Source: Aldehydirespirator sp965220485 (lineage in GTDB: Bacteria; Actinomycetota; Acidimicrobiia; Acidimicrobiales; Aldehydirespiratoraceae). Taken from it: DNA of 64,000 nucleotides. The translations under genes were made by a program, and so were the position numbers. The stretch spans positions 558,001-622,000 of the forward strand of contig OZ244832.1 of assembly GCA_965220485.1 (NCBI GenBank), given 5' to 3'. Position 1 is the stretch's first letter, and the number at the start of each line of letters is the position of its first letter. The notes beneath the pieces are model-generated. The model worked only from the letters and a program-made list of their open reading frames with translations, did not search any database and had not been told where the DNA came from. Positions 7,017 to 15,982 of the stretch are shown here, in pieces.

Positions 7017-8291
7017 CTAGCGATCCGCCATCGGCACGTAGTCGCGCCGGTCGGCGCCGACATAGAGCTGGCGGGGCCGGTAGATGCGGGAGTCCTGCTC
7101 GATCATCTCGTTCCAGTGGGCCAGCCACCCCGGCGTGCGGCCGATGGCGAACAGCACGGTGAACATGTTCGTGGGGAAGCCCAGCGCCTGGTAGATCAAG
7201 CCCGAGTAGAAGTCCACGTTCGGGTACAGGCGCCGGCTCACGAAATAGTCGTCGGCCAGGGCGACCTCTTCGAGCTTGAGGGCGATGTCGAGCAGCCGGT
7301 TCTTGCCGATCACCTCGAACACATTGTGGGCGGCTGCTTTGATGATCACCGCCCGCGGGTCGTAGTTCTTGTAGACGCGGTGCCCGAAACCCATCAGCCG
7401 GTGCCCGCCCCGCTTCACGCTGGCGATGAAGCTGTCGACCTCGTCGTAGGAGCCGATGCCGGACAGCATGTTGATCACGGCCTCGTTGGCCCCGCCGTGC
7501 AGAGGCCCGTACAGGGCGGCGCAGCCGGCCGCAATTGCGGTGTACGGGTCGGCGTGGCTCGACCCGACCACGCGGGTCGCGGTCGTGGAGCAGTTCTGGC
7601 CGTGGTCGGCGTGGAGGATGAACAGCACCCGCATGGCCCGCACCAGGGCGGGATCGGGCTCGTAGTCGCCGCCGACGTCGAACATCATCTTGAGGAAGCG
7701 GGTGGGGTAGTCGTCGGCGTTGTCGGGAAACTTGAACGGCAGGCCCCTCGAGAACCGGTAGGCCGCCGCGGCCAGAGTGGGCATCTTGGCGATCAGGCGG
7801 ACGATCTGCGCCCTGCGGTTGTCGGGGTCGAAGATCGCTTTGGCCTCGGGATAGAAGGTGGACAGACCGGCGACGCCGGAGGTCAGCAGCCCCATCGGGT
7901 GGGCGTCGTAGTGGAAGGCGTCGTAGATGCGCTTGCGGAAGTTCTCGTGGATGAAAGTGTGGAGGGTTATCTGGTGAACCCACTCGCCGTGCTGATCCTG
8001 CGTGGGCAGCTCCCCGTATACGAGGAGGTAGGCGATCTCAGGGAACGTGCTGCGCTCGGCCAGCTGCTCGATGGGGTAGCCGCGGTAGCGCAGAATGCCG
8101 GCCTCGCCGTCGATCTCGGCCACCGCGCTGGAGGTGACCGCGGTGGTGCCGAGACCGGGATCGTGGAACCAGACGCCTCCGAGGAGCTTGTGCCAGGCCG
8201 ACGAATCAACCCCTCCGTCGACGATCGGGATCTCGATCGACTCGCCGGTGCGGTTGTCGGTGATCGTGACGCTCTCGGCCACCGCGCTCAC
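7017..8291 (-). CDS. gltA: citrate synthase
   Basis: A 424-residue type II citrate synthase. Catalytic residues are visible: His265 in PLHGGANEA, His304 in GFGHRVYKNYDPR and Asp360 in NVDFYSG. It condenses oxaloacetate with acetyl-CoA at the entry of the TCA cycle. The N-terminal small beta domain (VTITDNRTGESIEIPI) points to the hexameric bacterial form. It is transcribed towards the 99-bp element, whose boundary overlaps the stop codon. AceK and aconitase nearby give a TCA/glyoxylate neighbourhood. Confidence 0.95.
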   Translation of the reverse strand: MSAVAESVTITDNRTGESIEIPIVDGGVDSSAWHKLLGGVWFHDPGLGTTAVTSSAVAEIDGEAGILRYRGYPIEQLAERSTFPEIAYLLVYGELPTQDQHGEWVHQITLHTFIHENFRKRIYDAFHYDAHPMGLLTSGVAGLSTFYPEAKAIFDPDNRRAQIVRLIAKMPTLAAAAYRFSRGLPFKFPDNADDYPTRFLKMMFDVGGDYEPDPALVRAMRVLFILHADHGQNCSTTATRVVGSSHADPYTAIAAGCAALYGPLHGGANEAVINMLSGIGSYDEVDSFIASVKRGGHRLMGFGHRVYKNYDPRAVIIKAAAHNVFEVIGKNRLLDIALKLEEVALADDYFVSRRLYPNVDFYSGLIYQALGFPTNMFTVLFAIGRTPGWLAHWNEMIEQDSRIYRPRQLYVGADRRDYVPMADR

Positions 8292-8345
8292 TCCCCCCCT
8301 GCGACCCCGTCAACGGTCGCGACGACATCTGCCATCGGATTCACA

Positions 8346-9722
8346 CTACAGCGGAGCGTTGTCGTGGCGACGTCTCGGGAGGCGCTCGCGCTTGGCTGAC
8401 AGCATCCCCAAAGCGGCGCATATCTCCCGCCTGGTGTCGGCCGGCTCGATCACAGCGTCGATGGCGCCCCGCTCGGCCGCGATGTACGGATTGAGCAGCC
8501 GCTGCTCGTAGGCCACCTCGAGCTCGGCCCGCTCGGTGGCGCTGGCCGACCGGTGCAGGATCTCCACCGCCCCCTTGGAGCCCATCACCGCGATCTCGGC
8601 CGTGGGCCAGGCCAGGGCCACATCGTTTCCCATCGTCTTGGAGTCCATCACGATGTACGCGCCGCCGTAGGACTTGCGCAGGGTGACGTTCACCCGTGGC
8701 ACGGTGGCCCGCGCGTATGCGAACGCCATCTGGGCGCCGTAGCGGATCATTCCCCGCCATTCGAGGTCCTTGCCCGGGTAGAAGCCGGACGTGTCCACGA
8801 AGGTCACCAGCGGGAGATTGAACGCGTCGCAGAACGCCACGAAGCGCGCCCCCTTGCGTGAGGCCGTGATGTCGAGGGTCCCGGCCAGCGCCTGCGGCTG
8901 GTTGGCCACGATCCCCACCGGCCGCCCGCCGAAGGAGGCGAAGGCGGTTACCAGGTTGGTGCCCCAGTAGGGGTGCGGCTCCACCAGCACGCCGTGGTCC
9001 GCCACTGCGACCAGCACGTCGCGCACGTCGTAGCTGCCGCCCGACTCGGCCGGTAGCACATCGAACGCCTCGGGCACCGCCCGATCGACAGGGTCGGTGC
9101 AGGCCCGTGCGGGCGGATCGGAGTCGTTGCTGTCGGGGATGTAGCCGAGCAGTTCGGCCGCTATCTCGTCGGCCTCGTCGCTGCCCCCGGCCAGGAAGCT
9201 CGCCACCCCGGATTTGACGGCGTGGGTCTCGCCGCTGCCCAGTTCGCCGCGGTCGATGGGCATTCCGGTGAAGTGCTCCACCATCCGCGGCCCGACCACG
9301 AAGGCGTAGGCGTCTTTGGTCATCACCACGAAGTCGGCCAGTCCCAACAGCAGGGCAGGACCCGAGACGTTGGGCCCGGCCGCGATCACGATCACGGGCA
9401 CCACTCCCGAGCACTGCGCCAGCTCCGCGGCCGCGGTGGCCCAGCCGTGCAGGGCGGCGACTCCCTCGTTGAGGTCTGCGCCCGACGAGGCCAGCCTCAG
9501 CACAATTGGCAGCCGCTGCGTGCGGGCCAGGCGGGCCGCGGCGGCCATGTCCCGCCCGTCGGCCGGCGCCAGCGCCCCGCTCCCGTTCTCCTCGGAGCCG
9601 CGGGCGTCGATCTCGACGACGCTCCGGTTGCCAAGGGTCGTCACACGGCTGCGAACGAACCCCGAGGATCCGGAGCGCAGGTTGATTGCGGTCGGCTGAA
9701 ATGCCGGTGACACGCTGATCAT
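8346..9722 (-). CDS. acyl-CoA carboxylase carboxyltransferase subunit (PccB/AccD family)
   Basis: A 458-residue protein with the carboxyltransferase fold. The C-terminal half is clear: VEPHPYWGTNLVTAFA, FVDTSGFYPGKDLEW, SYGGAYIVMDSK and WPTAEIAVMGSKGAVEI. The N-terminal half is shorter and more divergent than in typical 510-540-residue beta subunits. It would transfer carboxyl from biotin to an acyl-CoA (propionyl- or acetyl-CoA type; specificity not readable). No biotin carboxylase lies in the window. It starts inside the LysR gene (ATGA overlap, 9719-9722), so regulator and enzyme are co-translated. Confidence 0.8.
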   Translation of the reverse strand: MISVSPAFQPTAINLRSGSSGFVRSRVTTLGNRSVVEIDARGSEENGSGALAPADGRDMAAAARLARTQRLPIVLRLASSGADLNEGVAALHGWATAAAELAQCSGVVPVIVIAAGPNVSGPALLLGLADFVVMTKDAYAFVVGPRMVEHFTGMPIDRGELGSGETHAVKSGVASFLAGGSDEADEIAAELLGYIPDSNDSDPPARACTDPVDRAVPEAFDVLPAESGGSYDVRDVLVAVADHGVLVEPHPYWGTNLVTAFASFGGRPVGIVANQPQALAGTLDITASRKGARFVAFCDAFNLPLVTFVDTSGFYPGKDLEWRGMIRYGAQMAFAYARATVPRVNVTLRKSYGGAYIVMDSKTMGNDVALAWPTAEIAVMGSKGAVEILHRSASATERAELEVAYEQRLLNPYIAAERGAIDAVIEPADTRREICAALGMLSAKRERLPRRRHDNAPL

Positions 9723-10690
9723 CGTAGAGACGAAGATCCCAGTGCGGCTGCCCCCGGTCCGGCTCCTTGCGCTGGCCGGGCGTTCACTGCGTGGATGTGG
9801 GGCAGGGCGGCCGCCTGCTGCTGCACTATCCGACGGATGGTCTCACCGACGGCGCGAGGCGGCGCGGCCGGGATGGTCCTGCGGTTGCGGGCCAACCCGA
9901 CGATGCGCGCGCTGAGCCGGTCGACCTTCACGCTGCGCCAGCCATCCTCCGAAGTGCCGTGAGTGGCGCTGGCTGGCAGCAGGGCCGGAGCGAAACCGGA
10001 GAAGGCTAGCGACGCCAGCAGGCGCAGGCCGTCGATCTCGGCTCGGCTGCGCAACTCCACATGGACGCGCCGCGCGTCGGTGTCGACCTCGTCGCGGAAC
10101 GCGGTTCCCTTGGGGGGCAGCAGGATCTCGTGCTGGGCGAGTTCTGCGAGGTCGATGCGGTCGCGCTCGGCCAGCTTGTGGCTCTCGGGCGCGATCACCA
10201 CCCGCTCCTCCGAGAAGAGGTCCTCGGTCTCGATGTCGGGTTCGTCCACGGGGAGGTTGACCATCGCCAGGTCGAGGCGATTCTGGATGAGCAGCGGCAC
10301 CAGCGAGGTTGTGGTGGCGTCGAGGACGATCACCTCGAGACGCGGGTGGAGGCGGCTCATCTCGTCCAACAGCAGCGGGACGATCCACCGGGCGGTCGTG
10401 CCGATCACCCCGACGGTTACGGTGCCGCTGAGGTTCGAGCGCATAGAGGCGAGATCGTCGGAGATGGCTTGCAGCTCGAGCTGGATGCGGCGGGCGCGGT
10501 CGGCCACGATCTGGCCCTCCGGCGTCAGGCATCGCCGGGCCCTGTCGATGAGCGTGGCCCCCATCTCTCGCTCGAGATGGGAGATGTGCGCGGACACGTT
10601 CGACTGCACGGTGTGGAGGGCGTGGGCCGCGGCCGAGAAGCTCCGGTGCTCAGCAACGGCCAGTAGAACGTTGAGCTGTCTCAGATCCAT
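9719..10690 (-). CDS. LysR-family transcriptional regulator
   Basis: A 323-residue LTTR: N-terminal winged helix MDLRQLNVLLAVAEHRSFSAAAHALHTVQSNVSAHI, then the periplasmic-binding-like sensor domain from about residue 90 (GTVTVGVIGTTARWIV). The C-terminal 40 residues are low-complexity and non-conserved. It overlaps the carboxyltransferase gene downstream by 4 bp, unlike the usual divergent LTTR arrangement, so it probably controls its own operon. A 15-bp palindrome precedes the start. Inducer unknown. Confidence 0.9.
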   Translation of the reverse strand: MDLRQLNVLLAVAEHRSFSAAAHALHTVQSNVSAHISHLEREMGATLIDRARRCLTPEGQIVADRARRIQLELQAISDDLASMRSNLSGTVTVGVIGTTARWIVPLLLDEMSRLHPRLEVIVLDATTTSLVPLLIQNRLDLAMVNLPVDEPDIETEDLFSEERVVIAPESHKLAERDRIDLAELAQHEILLPPKGTAFRDEVDTDARRVHVELRSRAEIDGLRLLASLAFSGFAPALLPASATHGTSEDGWRSVKVDRLSARIVGLARNRRTIPAAPPRAVGETIRRIVQQQAAALPHIHAVNARPAQGAGPGAAALGSSSLR

Positions 10691-10704
10691 CGCGATTGAT
10701 GATA

Positions 10705-10719
10705 TGAACTATCTGTTCA
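10705..10719. promoter_or_regulatory. palindrome TGAAC-N5-GTTCA upstream of the LysR gene
   Basis: TGAACTATCTGTTCA is a perfect inverted repeat 15-29 bp upstream of the LysR ATG, inside an AT-rich stretch (10695-10735). It resembles an LTTR operator for autoregulation; assignment is by position and symmetry only. Confidence 0.45.
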
Positions 10720-10861
10720 AACTGTCAAAATGATATACCCTGGTGGCGCTGGGTGGTGTTGAATGGACTACACAAGCCCGGTCCGGCAGGCGCATCCTCC
10801 TCGCAGGCCGATCCGGCCCACTTGGGTCGAGAAACCCCCAAAACCGGCTCAAGCATCAAAT

Positions 10862-10895
10862 GAAGCGGCTGGTCTCGCCCCAGATCAGCCGCTTC
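10862..10895 (-). terminator. hairpin downstream of the aconitase gene
   Basis: GAAGCGGCTG and CAGCCGCTTC form a 10-bp perfect stem with a 14-base loop, about 40 bp past the aconitase stop. On the minus strand it is followed by ATTTGATG, a weak T tract, so termination is plausible but not certain. Confidence 0.45.
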
Positions 10896-10935
10896 TGTCT
10901 TGTGGCGGAGCGGTCGGTGGTGCCTGTAGCGCTGC

Positions 10936-13230
10936 TCAGGCCCGCTGGCTGGTGCGGCTGCGGATGATGTTCAGCGCGCTGCCGGCCTGGAACCACCCGA
11001 TCTGCTCGTCGCTGAGGGTGTGGTGGGCCTCCAGCGACCACACCGCGCCGTCGGGTGCGGTGACCTCCACCGTCACGGGCCGATCCGGCGCCAGGTCGGC
11101 CAGACCGCGCACCGCGATGCGGTCGTCTTCGCCGATGCGCTCGTAGTCGGCCGGATCGGCGAACGTCAGCGCCAGCACGCCCTGCTTCTTGAGGTTGGTC
11201 TCATGGATGCGGGCGAAGCTGCGGGCCAGGGCCAGCACGCAGCCGCGGAACCGGGGCTCCATGGCCGCGTGCTCGCGGCTCGACCCCTCGCCGGTGTTGG
11301 AGTCGCCGATGAACACCCAGCGCAGGCCGGCGGCGTGGTACTCCCGGGCGATGTCGGGCAGGGACTGGATCTCGCCGGTGATCTGGTGCTTGCCGTGGCC
11401 GACCTCGTATCCGTCGAAGGCGTTGACGACGCCCAGGTACAGGTTGCCCGAGATGTTCTCCAGGTGCCCCCGGTAGCGCAGCCAGGGGCCGGCCGCTGAG
11501 ATGTGGTCGGTGGTGCACTTGCCCTTGGCCTTGGCGATGACGGGCAGGTTCTCATAGTCGCGCCCGTCCCAGGGCGCGAAGGGCTCGAGAAGCTGGAGGC
11601 GCTCGGAGTCCGGCGACACCCGGACCTCGACCGCGTCGCCGCCCGCGGGCGGAGCCACGAAGGTGTCTTCGCCGGGGTCGAATCCGTCTGGCGGCAGCTC
11701 GATGCCGGAGGGCTCGGCCAGGGCCACCGTCTCGCCGTCGTCGTTGGTCAGCGTGTCACTGATCGGATCGAAGTCGACCGTTCCCGCCAGAGCCAGCGCG
11801 ATCACGGTCTCGGGGGACGTGACGAAGGCGAGCGTGGCCGCGTCGCCGTCGTTGCGCTTGGGGAAGTTGCGGTTGTAGGAGGTGACGATCACGTTGGCCC
11901 GGCCCGGCGCGTGCCCTTCCTCGCCGGAGCGGTCCCACTGGCCGATGCAGGGCCCACAGGCGTTGGCCAGCACGGTCGCTCCGAGAGCCTCGAAATCGTC
12001 CATCAACCCGTCGCGCACGATCGTCGAGCGGATCTGCTCGGAACCCGGCGTCACCAGCAGCCGGGTGCGGGCCCGCAGCCCCTTGGCTGCCGCGTCCCGA
12101 GCGATCGATGCGGCCCGGGTGATGTCCTCGTATGACGAGTTGGTGCAGCTCCCGATGAGGGCGGCGCTGATATCCAGCGGCCAGCCGCTGTCGCGGGCCT
12201 CGTCGCCGAGCTCGGCCACTTCGCGGGCCAGGTCCGGGGTGTGGGGGCCGTTGATGTGGGGGCCGAGGGTGTCGAGGTCGACCTCCACTACCCGGTCGTA
12301 GAAGCGCTCGGGATCGGCCTCGGTCTCGGGGTCGCCCCTCAGGTGGTCCGCCACCGAGTCGGCCAGATCTGCGGTTGCGGCCCTGCCGGTGGCCCGCAGG
12401 TAGCGGCCCATCGACTCGTCGTAGTCGAAGATCGACGTGGTCGCGCCGATCTCGGCGCCCATGTTGCAGATGGTGCCCTTGCCGGTGGCGCTCAGCGAGC
12501 GGGCTCCCGGCCCGAAGTATTCGACGATGGCGCCGGTGCCGCCGGCCACAGTGAGGATCTCGGCCACCTTGAGGATCACGTCCTTGGGTGCGGACCAGCC
12601 GCTCAACTCGCCGGTGAGGTGCACCCCGATGAGCTCCGGCCAGCGCACGTTCCACGGGAATCCCGTCATCACGTCGACTGCGTCGGCACCGCCCACACCC
12701 ACCGCCACCATGGCCAGCCCGCCCGCGTTGGGGGTGTGGCTGTCGGTGCCGATCATCATCCCGCCACAGAAGGCATAGTTCTCCAGCACGACCTGGTGGA
12801 TGATGCCCGAGCCGGGCTTCCAGAACCCGGCGCCGTAGCGGGCGCACACGCTGCGCAGGAACTCGTACACCTCGTCGTTGCCCGACAGCGCGGCCATCAG
12901 GTCTCGCTTGGCGTCGGCGCGGGCGGTGATCAGGTGGTCGCAGTGGGTGGTGGTGGGCACCTGCACCTCGTCGAGGCCGGCGGTCATGAACTGCAGCCAG
13001 GCCATCTGGGCGGTGGCGTCCTGCATGGCCACCCGATCGGGCCGCAGGTCCACGTAGGTCACGCCCCGCTCGGGCACCCCGGTCTCGGATGGGTCGAGAT
13101 GGTTGGCCAGGATCTTCTCGGTCAGCGTCAACGGCCGCCCGAAGCTCTGGCGGGCCCGCCCTACTCGCTCGTCCAGCGTGGCGTACACACCCTCGATCAG
13201 CTCCACCGGAGTACTAGCAAACACAGCCAT
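10936..13230 (-). CDS. aconitate hydratase (mitochondrial-type aconitase)
   Basis: A 764-residue aconitase in the ACO2-like class, shorter than the roughly 900-residue AcnA/IRP type. The [4Fe-4S] ligands are Cys362 (GSCTNSSYED) and Cys425/Cys428 (NACGPCIGQWDR). Substrate motifs TTHCDHL, GTDSHTPN and the C-terminal swivel domain GDSNTGEGSSREHAAMEPR are present. It interconverts citrate and isocitrate, directly upstream of the step that AceK regulates. Monocistronic as far as visible. Confidence 0.95.
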   Translation of the reverse strand: MAVFASTPVELIEGVYATLDERVGRARQSFGRPLTLTEKILANHLDPSETGVPERGVTYVDLRPDRVAMQDATAQMAWLQFMTAGLDEVQVPTTTHCDHLITARADAKRDLMAALSGNDEVYEFLRSVCARYGAGFWKPGSGIIHQVVLENYAFCGGMMIGTDSHTPNAGGLAMVAVGVGGADAVDVMTGFPWNVRWPELIGVHLTGELSGWSAPKDVILKVAEILTVAGGTGAIVEYFGPGARSLSATGKGTICNMGAEIGATTSIFDYDESMGRYLRATGRAATADLADSVADHLRGDPETEADPERFYDRVVEVDLDTLGPHINGPHTPDLAREVAELGDEARDSGWPLDISAALIGSCTNSSYEDITRAASIARDAAAKGLRARTRLLVTPGSEQIRSTIVRDGLMDDFEALGATVLANACGPCIGQWDRSGEEGHAPGRANVIVTSYNRNFPKRNDGDAATLAFVTSPETVIALALAGTVDFDPISDTLTNDDGETVALAEPSGIELPPDGFDPGEDTFVAPPAGGDAVEVRVSPDSERLQLLEPFAPWDGRDYENLPVIAKAKGKCTTDHISAAGPWLRYRGHLENISGNLYLGVVNAFDGYEVGHGKHQITGEIQSLPDIAREYHAAGLRWVFIGDSNTGEGSSREHAAMEPRFRGCVLALARSFARIHETNLKKQGVLALTFADPADYERIGEDDRIAVRGLADLAPDRPVTVEVTAPDGAVWSLEAHHTLSDEQIGWFQAGSALNIIRSRTSQRA

Positions 13231-13334
13231 GGCCTCAGCCTACGAGCACAAGTCCTGAGTCAGTCTATCCTGAGCCACAGGCTTTAATATCAATTTACAG
13301 TAATTTACAATAAGTATCACTTTAGGCTGCTGGC

Positions 13335-13583
13335 GTGGCTAGTTTCCCCAAGCATCCGAAGAAGGAGGTGCACAAGGCGCTCAAGCAGGCCCGCGCCGCC
13401 GGTTGGTCCGTGGTGAGATCGAGAGGACGATCCAGTCATGCCTGGGGCCTGGCGGCCTGTCCGAGCGGTACCTGTCGGGTGCGGTTGTCAGGCACTCCGC
13501 GCACGCCGGAAGACTTGGCGGATACCATCCGGCGTAATGTGGCCAATTGCAGGTGCATTCCAGTGAAGAAGGAGGAGACGTGA
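13335..13583 (+). CDS. HicA-like small protein, putative toxin of a two-gene module
   Basis: An 82-residue basic protein: FPKHPKKEVHKALKQARAAGWSVVRSRGRSSHAWG resembles the HicA-like double-stranded-RNA-binding fold (helix, GW, then a conserved His in HAWG). The later Cys residues suggest a small metal site or simply family variation. GTG start at 13335 follows an AT-rich promoter-like stretch with AATTTACA repeated at 13292 and 13303. It overlaps the next gene by 4 bp, as in toxin-antitoxin pairs. Toxin activity is inferred from fold and context. Confidence 0.55.
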   Translation: MASFPKHPKKEVHKALKQARAAGWSVVRSRGRSSHAWGLAACPSGTCRVRLSGTPRTPEDLADTIRRNVANCRCIPVKKEET

Positions 13584-13870
13584 CGGCGTCATCGCATCCA
13601 AAGCACGACTTCGTCGTTCGCACCGCCGGTGTCAGCGTTATGGACGATGATGTCTTCGATGCACTGTTCGAGGCTGGCTGCGACGACGCGCTGATAGGCA
13701 CCGATCCGGACGGCGACTACCTTGACTTCAGACGGGCTGCGCCCACCCTCAAGGAGGCGGTTGCCTCTGCACGCGCCGCCATTGAGTCCGTACCAGGCCT
13801 GCAAGTGCTCCGAGTCGAGCCGTACAGCACACAAGACGACGCCCCGGACCACATCGTTCGATCTGCGTAG
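13580..13870 (+). CDS. partner protein of the HicA-like gene, putative antitoxin, possibly shortened
   Basis: About 96 residues from GTG 13580: DDDVFDALFEAGCDDALIGTDPDGDYLDFRRAAPTLKEA, a compact alpha/beta domain known next to HicA-like genes. From memory of the family, relatives often continue into a C-terminal helix-turn-helix after a VRVEP-like strand. Here the protein stops about 18 residues after that strand (LRVEPYSTQDDAP). The DNA-binding tail may have been lost. Confidence 0.45.
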   Translation: MTASSHPKHDFVVRTAGVSVMDDDVFDALFEAGCDDALIGTDPDGDYLDFRRAAPTLKEAVASARAAIESVPGLQVLRVEPYSTQDDAPDHIVRSA

Positions 13871-14007
13871 CGCCACCAGCACGCGGCGACCAGCGCTCCT
13901 GTAACTCGCGAGAGCGAGGGAATCCCCAGATCGGGCGCCGGCTGTCGGGTCGCCGTGCCCGGGGCGCCCACGGAACGACCGGCTGGGCGCGTGCCGCATG
14001 GGCCGGG

Positions 14008-14409
14008 TCAGGGGTCCAGCAGGGTGATGGGCACGACACGCCGGCTGGCGGGGCATCGTGGCCGGCGTGCTCGGCGCCGGGTCAGGGGCCTAGCAGGGTG
14101 ATGGGTGCGACGGCGATGTCGTCTACGGTTTCGAACGCCCGTCCGACCGCGGTCAGCACGATCAAGCGGGAGGGCTCGCCGGCCCGCTGGGTGTCGACTT
14201 TGCTGCGGATTCGGCGCAGGGACTCAACGGCCGACGTGATGGCGTCGGCTCCGCCGAGCTTGATCTCCACGTCCGCCCAGTCGCCCCGAGGCCGCGGTGC
14301 CCTCGTTGCGAGCAAGCGACGAGATCAGCGCCAGCATCTTCAGCGGATCGTGGGACGCTTCGCCGCCCCCGACATCGAGCGTCGCGATATCCCGCAGATA
14401 GTCGTCCAT
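14008..14409 (-). pseudogene. remnant of an AAA+/DUF4143 ATPase
   Basis: Two blocks of one protein lie in different frames. DYLRDIATLDVG...MLALISSLARNEGTA (from 14409) matches the middle of DUF4143 ATPases. RPRGDWADVEIKLGGADAI...RLIVLTAVGRAFE...VAPITLLGP (to 14082) matches their extreme C-terminus. The linking region is deleted with a frameshift near 14300. A second copy of the tail, encoding VVPITLLDP-stop, ends at 14008, about 74 bp further on. These ATPases are common accessory genes with prokaryotic toxin-antitoxin-like distribution. Certainly not functional here. Confidence 0.75.
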
Positions 14410-14537
14410 CCGGTCGCTCTATGCCGCAAATCACACCGCCACCGGGGGCGTCCCATCAAGTGGTGAGCTTTGGGGTTGAGCCTCGGTGATGGTGCGGCGG
14501 CGGGTGTTGATGCGGCCGGGCGTGCTTGAACCTGCCG

Positions 14538-14939
14538 CTACGGCAGCGTCACCTGCTTCTCGCGGGCGCACTCAACTGGGTACTCAGACTCCAAGCACAC
14601 CTTAATCAAGAGCGCCTCATAGGGATGGTTGTCGCCCTCATGATGCTCAACGGGCACACCCAGCTCAGGGTTCTTCTCCAGCCATTCCCGCAAAGCTGCG
14701 ATGTAATGGTCCCGCCTCTTCGCCAACAGCTCCTCGCGGCGGTCTGGATCAAGCGTCGGATAGGTGGCCGCGTACTTGCTGCACTCATGACGCAGATCCA
14801 AGAACTGATCCAACGTCAACCCGAACTCCCGCTCATATTGCTCACCCATCTGTTGGGACACGTCATAGAATTGCACGCCGGGCCAGCCAGCCTCCGTTGC
14901 GCACTGATCCATCGCCTCATCCTCAGCGTCATGCAACAT
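14538..14939 (-). CDS. hypothetical protein
   Basis: A 133-residue acidic soluble protein from ATG 14939 (MLHDAEDEAMDQCATEAGWPG). The helical middle MGEQYEREFGLTLDQFLDLRHECSKYAATYPTLDPDRREELLAKRRDHYIAALREWLEKN looks like real coding sequence. It overlaps the upstream small gene by 11 bp and appears to end a minus-strand operon starting near 15982. I do not recognise a family. Upstream codons in the same frame look non-coding, hence the internal start. Confidence 0.5.
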   Translation of the reverse strand: MLHDAEDEAMDQCATEAGWPGVQFYDVSQQMGEQYEREFGLTLDQFLDLRHECSKYAATYPTLDPDRREELLAKRRDHYIAALREWLEKNPELGVPVEHHEGDNHPYEALLIKVCLESEYPVECAREKQVTLP

Positions 14940-15102
14940 TGGCCCATGCGACGAACTGCTCTCGGTGCTCGTTGACGGCGGCGAGCACTGCGAGACGCGT
15001 GTTGAAGTAAGCACTGATTGATCGCTCCCGGTAGAACTCGTCACAACGAGGACGCAAGGACTCCAAGTCGTCATCAGATCGCTCTGGCGGGGCAACCGTC
15101 AT
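14929..15102 (-). CDS. small hypothetical protein (57 aa)
   Basis: ATG at 15102 follows AAAGGCGA; the protein MTVAPPERSDDDLESLRPRC... is charged and helical (SISAYFNTRLAVLAAVNEHREQFVAW). Start and stop both overlap neighbours (ATGA with the upstream frame at 15099, 11 bp with the downstream gene), as expected for an operon. A frameshift joining it to the downstream gene cannot be excluded. Function unknown. Confidence 0.4.
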   Translation of the reverse strand: MTVAPPERSDDDLESLRPRCDEFYRERSISAYFNTRLAVLAAVNEHREQFVAWANVA

Positions 15103-15982
15103 GAAGTCGCCTTTCTGTAATCGGGAACGGACCCAGCCCAGCCGAGGCCATCTTGGCGATGACGATGCTGCAGCTGGTCTTGGATGAGGATTCCAAGCAC
15201 CTCGGGATCCCGAGGCAACAGCTCTTGCATCTGCCGTTCGAGGTCTTGCAGGCGGTCCATCTCTTCCAAACAGAATACGAGGCGCGCTATGCGCTCGGAA
15301 GCCTCGGACTGTTGAGCCATGTCGCACAGTTGGACATAGTGCAGATGCGCTTTCAGCTCGCAGCGCGCCGTACCGGAGAGCCAATTCCTTGGCAACAAAC
15401 GTGGGGCTGTCGGTTGGTACTGAGGACGGACGGCCGGTTACGAACCACCCTGACGGTGATTGCCGTAGATCTTCTCTCGCCTCGTTGCGGAGACGGCGAA
15501 GCCGTTTCCAGAAGCCGCCCAGGTCAGGGTGCTCATCGTCTGCTCCCGCGATGATCGCGACGCGCCTGAGGAAGACACGCGGCATGGAGCAAGAGGTCCA
15601 CGCAAGCGATGAAGCGCTCATGGCCCCCAGCAAGGCCACGACGTGCTCGCCCTGCGAGAAGGCCCGCCTAGCCCCACATAGGTGAGGGTCAGAAGGGTTG
15701 TGAACACCGCACCTCTGAGTGTGTAGACGCCGAGGCGCACCGTCTCGCGGTCGCGGTAGAGCATCTCCTCTGGGGCTCTGGAGCGTCTTGTGGCCGCGCT
15801 CAGGGCAAGGCGACAGCGAACGCGACGGCTCCTACGGCAAGCCCCACGGAGAGTGCACTCGCTAGCTGGCGAGGAGCATGAACGCCGAGGAAGTAGCCGT
15901 AGCATGCGGCTGCGACGCTCACACCGGTGCGGATGGAGAACACGAGACGCAGGCGTTGGTGTGCGGGTTGTGTGAGTGGCAT
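15099..15982 (-). pseudogene. membrane protein gene broken by three apparent frameshifts
   Basis: Read across frames, a single protein of about 290 residues emerges. It starts MPLTQPAHQRLRLVFSIRTG at 15982, with hydrophobic segments VSVAAACYGYFLG, ALSVGLAVGAVAFAVAL, GAVFTTLLTLTYVGLG and HVVALLGAMSASSLAW. A cytoplasmic tail follows (DEHPDLGGFWKRLRRLRNEAREDL... then HYVQLCDMAQQSEASERIARLVFCLEEMDRLQDLERQMQELL). Continuity requires frame changes near 15805, 15665 and 15357. Either the gene has decayed or the assembly has indels. Family not recognised. Confidence 0.55.
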
